From NCBI GenBank assembly GCA_026686845.1, contig JAIVEN010000002.1:32939001-33003000 (forward strand): DNA of 64,000 nt, in the 5' to 3' direction. Of the stretch, positions 56,026 through 64,000 are shown piece after piece. Below the pieces are notes generated by a model, which ran no database searches, was not told the DNA's origin, and was given only the letters and a program-made list of their open reading frames with translations. The DNA is from Adenanthera pavonina. Taxonomy: Eukaryota > Streptophyta > Magnoliopsida > Fabales > Fabaceae. Every line of letters begins with the position of its first letter. The stretch's first letter is position 1. The position numbers and the translations under genes were made by a program.

Positions 56026-57637
56026 TCATATAAGAATGAGAGGTAAACATCTACGTTTGATACTTCTTTTTTTGAGTAAAATGATGTAATTTACAAAGTA
56101 TGACTTCAAGTTGTAACTAAATGCCCTAATATACATGAAAAGCTAACATGTAAGAAATGTGACTATATTTCACTTTTTTTTTGCTCTAGTGGAGACTATT
56201 TTTCACTTTAAGGTGTAGTGATCTGTCGCCTTGCCTTCATTTTATGGCTGACCGTATGCTTAGGTTTGGATCCATATTGATTGTGCTTGCCACTGCAACT
56301 GAAACTTTTTTCTCTAGATCTTCTATCACTTTGTTGTTGAAGCTTGTTTTGGAAATACACCAAGTTCTGTTGTTGGTATAAATCTTGGTTACGGACTGAA
56401 TAGTCAATTATTTTGTTAACATTAGGTTATAAAGTTGTGCCCTATAAGTCTTGACAATTAACTAAACTTGTGGTAATGTAGCTAATGGCACTCCTAGTCT
56501 ATGGTATTGCAAAAGATCATGGTTTCTAGACCAAAAAATTTTAGTCAATTAAATATAACAAATAACTAAAAGTTTAAATGAATTGAATCTTGTGAACTCA
56601 CTAGGGTCAAGAAAAGTCTCAGGATTCAAAGAGCACTTTAGAAGTACAATCAAACATAACTTCTATCTAAGTTAAAATATCTTATGCAAAAATCGTTCTA
56701 CATATTTCATATTAGGCAAACTTTTGCTGCATAAATCCTAGATAGCTGGAAATGACTAAATGTAGAGTGCAAAACATGAATATAATGAATATTATATTTT
56801 TATACCACACATATTGTTACATAATTAAAATCACAAATATGATTTGTAACAAAATAATTCTTACTGAATATTCGCAAACCAATATTTATTCAACAAAAGA
56901 CTCTTCATTTTTACTATCTTCCGGCGGTGACTTAGTTTATGAATAACCTACCTGGGATTTTTTGTGACCATTGGACTTGTTCTACTGCTTTGAAGCTGAT
57001 GATCTGAACTCTTTTGAAAGGATCTGGTCATATGCAGTTTATGGGATTATCTTATCATGTAATGCTTGAAAGGAATCCCTGCATCTTCAAGGGCATATAT
57101 TTTTGCCCCAATATATGAATTCTTTATGTAGCTTGTCTTAGGTACTCTGCTTTCAAGGAAGTCACTACTTCTGATATGTGCCTTTACTACATTGATTAGT
57201 TGTTGAGCTGTTTTACTTTTTTGTTTTGATTTGAGGTTTTCTTGTTATTTGAAGATTTTATTGGCCTCCTACAAGATTTATTTTATTTTACAATCAAATT
57301 TAGTCTGTTCCAAAAATGATAGTCTCTTTATAAGAACATTGTAGGTCATCAATCTTATAACTGGTGGAATATTTGATGCATACCTAGTACAGGGATGTGG
57401 TACCACTGGATGTTATCAATGTATTTCCATGAACCTGTATCATGATTAAAAGTCTTGACTATTGAAAGTAATATATTATTGACTAGCACTTGCATAAAGC
57501 TTACTGTTTTTTATGGTCTTAAGCTAGAGTCTAATCTCTCATGATCTTAAAAGGGACTCAAGAATTAAATACTGATAGAAAGCATGAGAAAAAGCAGCAT
57601 TAAGGATGCGGTTCTAATTTTGTTCATGTATTTACAG
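56026..57637. other. Intron-like DNA upstream of the Alfin-like exons
   Basis: About 1.6 kb of AT-rich DNA with no supported ORF. By position it should be the intron preceding the exon at 57638 (it ends TTTACAG). I found none of the conserved upstream Alfin exons here or between 37351 and 38109. They may lie left of the window, or be lost. Confidence 0.5.
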
Positions 57638-57954
57638 GAAAGGCTTTTTCAAATGATAAATGATCTCCCAACCATATTTGAAGTAGTGACAGGAAGAGCC
57701 AAGCAATCATCAGCTGCTCATAACAATGGCAGCAAAAGCAAATCAAGTGGGAAGGTGGTGAGCAATTTTCAGTCACATGGTTTTAGTTTATGTTTATGCA
57801 ATGCTTTTTTGTGATAAGTACATACTTTTTACTGTTTGCATGCTCCCTCCTAACAGTACCGCCAATCTGAGTCACAGGCCAAGGGAATGAAGATGTCACC
57901 ACCACCCAAAGAAGAAGATGCGAGTGGAGAAGAAGATGATGAACAATGTGCAGC

Positions 57955-57958
57955 ATGT
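57955..57958. repeat. Target-site duplication of G2 (ATGT), left copy
   Basis: ATGT precedes TGTCAC at 57959 and recurs at 63503-63506. Removing G2 and one copy restores the Alfin reading frame exactly, which confirms a 4-bp duplication rather than the usual 5. Confidence 0.9.
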
Positions 57959-58401
57959 TGTCACAGCCTCGGAACTTTCACGCCTTGAACCGTGCCGGCC
58001 TTAACTTGATCAACCCTCTTGATCCCGCGCTAAGCCAGCCAAACCCTCGAGTAGGCAAAGAGAGGAGAACTAGAGAACAAGAGAATGCTCACACAAGAGA
58101 GTTTGAGAGAATACTCACAAATGCACTCAATTGCTTGGTTGGATACAAATGAAGTGGGAGGGGGTATTTATAGGCCTCCCAAGGTTTCTAGAGCTTTCCC
58201 ATCTCCTCAATAGATGGTGGAGATCGTTTCAATCTAATGGCCTACAATGAATCTCTAGAATTCTCTAGAATGTACAAGAGAAGAAACCTATCTACAAGGT
58301 TCTAGAATTATGTACAAGGTTGAAGAGAGTGCTAGCCTCTTCAAGTTATCTCTAGAACATTCTGGAGGCTTGCACTTAAACCTCTTGAAAAATTCGTGAC
58401 A
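57959..58401 (-). repeat. G2 3' LTR (443 bp)
   Basis: The + strand runs TGTCACAGCC to TTCGTGACA. A TATA-like box (complement of TATTTATA) lies at 58165-58172. It shows 97% identity by eye to 63060-63502. Confidence 0.95.
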
Positions 58402-58413
58402 TTCTCCCCCACC
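58402..58413 (-). other. Polypurine tract of G2
   Basis: Minus strand GGTGGGGGAGAA adjoining the 3' LTR. Its first base overlaps the pol terminator at 58413-58415. Confidence 0.9.
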
Positions 58414-61400
58414 TAATCCGGTGACGTCCTCGTCACTGCTTCATCTCTGTACCGGCATAGGTGGTCTTCAAACTGCCAAAGATCTTCTTGTGACTCCCAT
58501 GTTGCCTCGCTCTCTGGCAGTCCCTTCCATTTCACCAAGTGGTGGGTACTTGGTGGTACTCCCCTTCGTCGCATGACCCTGTGAGCAAGTATCTCCTCGA
58601 CCTGTCTATCGTAAGACTTGGTTGTCACAGGTGGTGCTCTGGTGGAGATTCCTCGATCAGGCTCATCCTTGTCTTCATGGAATGGCTTCAACATGCTTAC
58701 ATGGAAGATAGGATGAATCTTCAAATTTGGTGGCAAGTCCACCTTGTAGGAGACCTTCCCGACCTTCTTCAAGACCTTATAAGGACCCTCATATTTTCAA
58801 ATGAGACCCTTATGAACCTTCCTGAAGGCCTTGAATTGTTGTGGGAGAAGTTTCACCATCACCAAGTCTCCCACTTGGAACTCAGTTGCTCGCCTCCTCC
58901 GGTTAGCGAACTTCTTCATCCTCTTGGCTGCCTTGACAAGGAAGGATCTAGTCTCGTCAGCTTGTTCCTGCTAAGACTTAGCCATATGGAAGGCTCCTGG
59001 ACTTTTGCCCTTATAAGTTGTAGCAAGGGCATGGGGTGTCAGAGGTTGCTGTTCCGTCACCACTTCAAAGGAACTTCTCCCTGTGGACTCGCTCCTCTGA
59101 AGGTTGTAAGAGAACTGGGCTACATCCATCAACTTAGCCCAATCCTTTTGCTTGGCACTCACAAAGTGCCGAAGATAGCACTCCAACAATGCATTCACCA
59201 GTTCTGTTTGCCCATCCGTCTGAGGGTGAAAGCTAGTCGAGAAGTGCAACTCTGTCCCCAATAGCTTGAAAAGCTCCGTCCACAGTTTGCCCGTGAATCG
59301 GGGATCTCGGTCACTGATGATAGTCTTGGGCAACCCCCAAAACTTCACCACATTCTTAAAGAACAAGCGAGCCGCCTCCTCTGCTGTACAGTCCGTTGGG
59401 GCTGGGATAAAAGTACCATACTTGGAGAATCGATCCACCACCACCATGATGGAACCAAACCCTTCGGACGTAGGCAATGCCGAGATGAAGTCCATGGAGA
59501 CACTCTCCCATGGTTGGCTTGGTGTAGGCAACGGCTCCAACAATTATGCGGGAAGTTGATTGCCGACCTTGTCCTGTTGGCACACAAGACAAGTCTTCAC
59601 ATAGGCCCCCACGTCATCCCTCATGTGAGGCCAGTAGTAGGCAACTTCCAACAATGCCAACGTCCGCCTCTGTCCTGGATGGCCAGCCCATTTGGAGTCA
59701 TGACACTCCCTGATCAACTCCTTCCTCAAGTTGTCCCACTTAGGAACAAAGAGTCTTCTTCCCACAGTGTAGAGGAGTTCATCCTCGAACCAAACCCTCG
59801 TGGTCTTACCCTTCTTAGCCAAATCCACAAGCTGCTAGGCTAGGGGGTCTTGCGTAATGCCTTGCTTGATCTTAGCGATCAAGTCCCCACTGGCTTGGCT
59901 AATGGCTGCTAGTTCAGCCTTCCTACTTAAGGCATCAGCAACAACATTAGCTATTCCTGGCTTATACTCCAATGCATAATCAAACTCAGCCAGGAAATCT
60001 TGCCATCTTGCTTGCTTAGGGGAGAGCTTCTTCGGCCTCTGGAAGTAGCTGGTTGCGACATTATCGGTTTTGATCACAAACCGTGCCCCTAGCAAGTAAT
60101 GTCTCCAAGTGCGCAAGCAATGAACCACGGTCGTCATCTCCTTCTCTTGGACCGTGTACCACCTCTCAGTATCATTGAGCTTGCGACTTTCAAAAGCAAT
60201 TGGATGCCTCTCTTGCATTAGGACCCCTCCTATAGCGAAGTCAGAGGCATCATTGTGCACCTCGAAAGGCTTGGTGAAGTCCGGGAGAGCTAGCACAGGT
60301 TCCTCTGTCACTGCCATCTTTAGTTCCTCAAAAGCTCTCTGGCATTCCTCAGTCCACGCCCATGGCTTGTTCTTCTTCAATAACTCCGTAAGAGGGGCTG
60401 CTCTAGCGGAGTAGCCCTTGATGAACCGCCTATAGTAGTTAACCAACCCAAGGAAAGATCTCAACTCTACCACTCGAGTTGGAGGCTCCCACTCCTTGAT
60501 AGCTTGAATCTTCCTCCAGTCCATCCGCAAGGTCCCTTGGGATATAACATGCCCAAGGAAGTTCACCTCTTCCTTTGCGAATGAACACTTCTCCTTCTTC
60601 ACATATAGCTCATTCTCGCGTAGGGTCTTGAACACGGCTCGTAGGTGCTCGGCATGCTCCTCCAATGAGTCGCTATAGACCACAATGTCATCCAAGTATA
60701 CCACCACGAACCGATTGAGATACGGATGGAAGATCTTATTCATTAGAGTACAGAATGTGGCTGATGCATTAGTCAATCCAAAAGGCATCACCAACCACTC
60801 GAAAGACCCATAGCGTGTGATGCAAGTAGTCTTAGGTTCATCTCCTTCGGCAATCCGAACTTGATGATACCCTAACCTCAAGTCTAGCTTGGAGAAGTAC
60901 CTTGCCTTCCCTAGCCTATCAAACAGATCAGCTATCAAAGGAATAGGATACTTGTTCTTGATAGTTACCTTGTTGATACATAGCCGCAATGATCCATCTT
61001 GTTTCTTCTAGAACAAGACCTGCGCTTCATAAGGTGCCTTGGATGGTTGGATGGATCCAGCATCAATCAACTCCTTTAGTTGCTTTCGCAACTCTTCCAA
61101 CTCAGGCGGTGCCATCCTGTAAGGTGCCATGGCGGGTGGCTTAGCTCCCGGTTCCAACTCAATCTTATGGTCTACCTCTCGACGAGGTGGGAGCTTCTTT
61201 GGTAGCTCCGGTGGCATCATATCATGGTTCTCCTCAAGAACCTGCTGGATGACTGAGGGAAGTTCTTCACGCATCTCCTCCCTAAGGTCCACCTCCTTCA
61301 GGGCTGCCAGGTATGTAACTTCTCCCCTCTTAAAGCCCTTCTTCACTTGCATAGCTGACAATTGATTCCTGCTTGGTCCACTCGTTGCAAGTACCATGAC

Positions 61401-62999
61401 AGCAACTCCTTGGTCTAGAACACACAAGGCATTGAAGTAGGGCATAGGAAAGATGTTATGTTTCCTCATGAACTCCTGGCCAAGGACCACTTTGTAGTCA
61501 TCCATTGGAGCAACTGTGAAATCTGCCTTGCCACTCCAAGATCCCAAGCACAACTCAACCCCTTGAGCTATGCCATGAATTGGTTTAGGAGGAGAGTTGA
61601 CAGCCTTCATCATTCCTCCTCCAGCCACAACCTTGCGACCAATCCTCTTGGCCTCCTCTGGGGTGATGAAGTTGTTGCCTGCCCCTGTATCCACCATGAC
61701 TGAGACAAGTTTCCCATTCAACTTTGCCTCAACGTACATCAACCCCGTACTCTTGGTAGGTGTGGGTGTAGGCTTGAACTTCAAGGCATTGAGTAATCAG
61801 AGAGAACCCAACTCCGCACTCCCATCTGCCTGGGCCTCTTGTTCCTCCACTATGGCTGCCAAGCTCCCTAGCTTCGGGCAGTCCTTCATGCGGTGAGGAC
61901 CTTTGCACACAAAGCAACTGATGTTGGTGTTGGAGTTCTTCTTCTGATTATCATACTTCTTTTGTGGTGGCTTGTTGTCTCCACCCTTATTCACTCCCTT
62001 GCCCTTGTCTCCCCCACCTTTGCCCTGATTATTAGGTTTGGAAGACTTGGGCTTGGAAGATTCACTCTTCTCCTTCTGGTAATCGATGAGACTTTCGGCC
62101 ACGGCTATCGCTTCATCAATGTCCTTCACGCCTCGGCGCTGCAACTCATGCTTGGCCCAGTTTTGAAGGCAATCAATGAAGTGGAATAGAAGATCCTCGC
62201 TGCTCAAGTTGGGAATCTGGAGCATCAAGGTTGTGAACTCCCTCATATAATCTGAGATAGTGGTCTTGTGCTTGAGCTCCCTCAACTTCTTGCATGCCTC
62301 ATAGACCACTTTCTATGGGAAGAATTGCCTCTTCAATTCTTTCTTGAAGTCTTCCCAAGTGTTGATGGTGCAAAGACCTTTCTCCATGTCTGCATGTTTT
62401 CTACGCCACCATAGCATAGCATTATCAGTGAGGAACAAGGAAGCAGTGCGTACCTTGGCTTGGTCATCACTCATCCCCAAGCTCTCGGCATAGCGCTCCA
62501 TCTGCCATAGGAAGTTCTCTACCTCCTTAGCATCACGAATGCCCTTGAATTCCTTCGGTTTGGGAAGATCCAACTTCACTTCCCTAACTCCACTAGTTCC
62601 AGCCACTAATGAGTTTCTCCCTTGGTTCTCTAAGGAAGTCTTGAGTGCATCCAACTGCCGCTGCATGGTTGTGATGGCATCCATCATATTTACCTCCAGC
62701 GTCCTCATCAATTCAGTACGCTGATCCTCAGAATTTTGGATATTCTCCACAGTAGCCTTGAGACCCTCAAGCTCATCCAATGTATGGTGCTCAAGGATTG
62801 TGAAGTCACCCTCAAGCTTGTTCACCTTGCTAGTTACCTCTAACAAGGCATCCTCCAAGTGACCAACTTGAATCAAAAGAGAAGCAAAGTCCTCAGCACT
62901 TACCTTACTAGTGCTTCGACCCCTCTTGCTCCCTTGATGAGTAGCTTGGGTCTCCTTGCCCCGCACCTCTTCGTTGAATACTCCAGTCTCAGTCGACAT
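58413..62999 (-). pseudogene. G2 gag-pol polyprotein with seven in-frame stops and no frameshift
   Basis: About 1530 codons in one frame from MSTETGV (62999). Gag has a coiled-coil-like N-terminus, AMLWWRRKHADME and the zinc knuckle CFVCKGPHRMKDC. Protease: VMVDTGAGNNF near 61690. RT: LDLRLGYHQVRIAEGDEPKT and YLDDIVVYS near 60690; about five codons of the usual CIDYRALNK motif are deleted. RNase H: FEVHNDASDFAIGGVL. Integrase: the ECHDSKWAGHPG and CLVCQQ zinc ligands, MDFISALPTS, IISDRDPRF and DGQTELVN with all DDE residues. The chromodomain (HHLVKWKGLPESEATWE) ends the protein. Stops: 62313 TAG, 61797 TGA, 61008 TAG, 59835 TAG, 59544 TAA, 58971 TAG and 58797 TGA (leftmost base given). Most are explicable as C-to-T changes at CAG, CGA or CAA. 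Confidence 0.93.
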
Positions 63000-63044
63000 C
63001 CTTGCCCACAAACCAAAGCTTTAACAAGGCTCCCTTGAACCAAA

Positions 63045-63056
63045 GCTCTGATACCA
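63045..63056 (-). other. Primer-binding site of G2 (initiator tRNA-Met)
   Basis: Minus strand TGGTATCAGAGC, three bases inside the 5' LTR boundary at 63060. Confidence 0.94.
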
Positions 63057-63059
63057 CGT

Positions 63060-63502
63060 TGTCACGGCCTCGGAACTTACACGCCTTGAACCGTGCTGGC
63101 CTTAACTTGATCAACCCTCTTGATCTCGCGCTAAGTCAGCCGAACCCTCGAGTAGGCAAAGAGAGGAGAACTAGAGAACAAGAGAATGCTCACACAAGAG
63201 AGTTTGAGAGAATACTCACAAATGCACTCAATTGCTTGGTTGGATACAAATGAAATGGGAGGGGGTATTTATAGGCCTCCCAAGGTTTCTAGAGCTTTCC
63301 CACCTCCTCAATGGATGGTGGAGATCGTTTCGATCTAACGGCCTACAATGAATCTCTAGAATTCTCTAGAATGTACAAGAGAAGAAACCTATCTTCAAGG
63401 TTCTAGAATTATGTACAAGGTTGAAGAGAGTGCTAGCCTCTTCAAGTTATCTCTAGAACGTTCTGGAGGCTTGCACTTAAACCTCTTGAAAAATTCGTGA
63501 CA
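63060..63502 (-). repeat. G2 5' LTR (443 bp)
   Basis: The + strand runs TGTCACGGCC to TTCGTGACA. The TATA-like box on the minus strand (complement of TATTTATA, 63266-63273) directs transcription leftward, antisense to the Alfin-like gene. It is followed by ATGT, the target duplication. Confidence 0.95.
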
Positions 63503-63659
63503 ATGTGGTGATAATTATGCCAATGATGAGTTTTGGATCTGTTGAGATGTGTGCAAGAGATGGTTCCGCAGCAAATGTGTGAAAATTACTTTTGCTAAGG
63601 CTGAGTACATTAAGCAATACAAGTGCCCTAGTTGTAGTAACAATAGGGCTGGAGTCTAG

Positions 63660-64000
63660 TAGCTCTGACCCATGGATTAATCACCAATCAAACAAAAGAG
63701 ACAAGGTTCAGAATGTTTTGTAACAAATTTACCTTAAAGTGAAAAAAGTTTGTTACATGTTTATGCCGGTGAACCTTAATGATTATGCGGACAGAATGTC
63801 AAGTTTTGATAATGTTAATTCCTATTCTATCTAATCTTTTCTTAGAATTGTCTGTTGAAGTAAAATTTGGCAATAAAGATATAATTATAATATATTCTGC
63901 AATTCTGATGATAATCCTAGTTAACAAGGCCTATTTTCAGTTCACGATGCATCTTTATATATATATATTGAAAAACTCAAAGGTTAGACTTGAAAAAACA
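63660..64000 (+). other. 3' untranslated/downstream region of the Alfin-like pseudogene
   Basis: AT-rich DNA after the two consecutive TAG codons. It is consistent with a 3' UTR (short U-rich and AATAAAG-like stretches near 63870). No other gene is seen before the window ends. Confidence 0.5.

Larger units (their letters stand above)
57959..63502 (-). mobile_element. G2: Ty3/gypsy chromovirus (5544 bp), Galadriel-like
   Basis: Compact complete element on the minus strand: two 443-bp LTRs with TGTCAC/GTGACA ends, an initiator tRNA-Met primer site, one gag-pol frame with a C-terminal chromodomain, and a polypurine tract touching the pol stop. The protein motifs recall Galadriel-clade chromoviruses from memory. 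The LTRs differ at 13 of 443 positions, 11 of them transitions. It is inserted antisense in the PHD exon of the Alfin-like gene. Confidence 0.93.
57638..63659 (+). pseudogene. Alfin-like PHD-finger gene, 3' part, disrupted by G2 and by lost zinc ligands
   Basis: Host gene remnant. Exon a (57638-57757, after TTTACAG, before GTGAGC) reads ERLFQMINDLPTIFEVVTGR, the hallmark end of the Alfin N-terminal domain. Exon b starts 57857 after CTAACAG with a variable linker (SESQAKGMKMSPPPKEED), then DEQCAAC, the first zinc pair of the PHD finger. Chromovirus G2 interrupts here. After it the frame resumes at 63507 with GDNYANDEFWIC, a TGA at 63543-63545, DVCKRWFRSKCVKI, then KQYKCPSCSNNRAGV and TAG at 63657-63659. 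The TGA replaces the third zinc-ligand Cys, and Arg (CGC, 63567-63569) replaces the zinc-ligand His. Intact members bind H3K4me3 through this finger in the nucleus; this copy cannot. Confidence 0.93.

Noticed and set aside
57584..57637. Extending the Alfin-like exon upstream to the Met at 57584.
   Set aside because: TTTACAG immediately before GAAAGGC is a clear splice acceptor and the upstream residues do not match the family.
59266..59559. Plus-strand frames over G2 pol (also 58539-59264 and 59514-59843).
   Set aside because: They lie opposite the conserved integrase and RNase H codons of the minus-strand polyprotein and have no family match.

Overview
This window is plant nuclear DNA from what looks like a flowering plant (probably a eudicot; the species cannot be told). 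It is almost entirely nested retrotransposons around the broken 3' half of one recognisable host gene, an Alfin-like PHD-finger gene (57638-63659, + strand). The base composition is AT-rich, no intact host gene is visible, and most retroelement reading frames carry premature stops, as expected of methylated heterochromatin. For orientation I label the elements A, B, C, S2 (Ty1/copia, Sirevirus-like), D, G2 (Ty3/gypsy), X1, X2, Y (long solo LTRs or non-autonomous elements), one LINE and one Mutator-like element (MULE).

Left part (1-13485). Element A lies on the minus strand and runs off the left edge; its pol, gag, primer-binding site and 5' LTR (4238-5959) are present. Its LTR abuts the middle of the integrase of element B (+ strand). 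B continues with the rest of pol, a large third ORF (9487-11496), polypurine tracts and a 3' LTR (11803-13485). The simplest reading is that A inserted into B. The pol copies of A and B form a gap-free inverted repeat with 1775-bp arms.

Middle part (13486-37350). One LINE (+ strand) is cut into four collinear pieces by three later insertions, each flanked by a perfect 5-bp target duplication: X1 (14551-18274, GAAGG), S2 (18903-25868, GGAAG) and D (26742-36798, GTTAT). D carries its own nested insertion Y (30951-33943, ATTTG), which contains a 5S-rRNA-like stretch. The integrase ORF of D runs about 90 codons into its 3' LTR, as described for CRM-type chromoviruses.

Right part (37351-64000). 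Flanking DNA holding a 128-bp SINE-like insertion with a 14-bp duplication is followed by a MULE (38110-56016). The MULE was about 1.7 kb before X2 entered it (38513-54713, ATGTC duplication). X2 was then entered by the complete 11.8-kb Sirevirus-like element C (42799-54568). Beyond lies intron-like DNA and the Alfin-like pseudogene. Its PHD exon is split by chromovirus G2 (57959-63502), and it has also lost two zinc ligands, one of them to a stop codon.

The elements do not work as a pathway; what links them is nested insertion and decay. LTR divergence by eye suggests S2 (about 10%) is oldest, then C (about 4-5%), G2 (13 of 443, 2.9%) and D (6 of about 847, 0.7%). The points most worth following up are the dense palindromic motif arrays in all Sirevirus-like LTRs, the third ORF with its possible own promoter, the 5S-like sequence in Y, and the LTR-encoded integrase tail of D.
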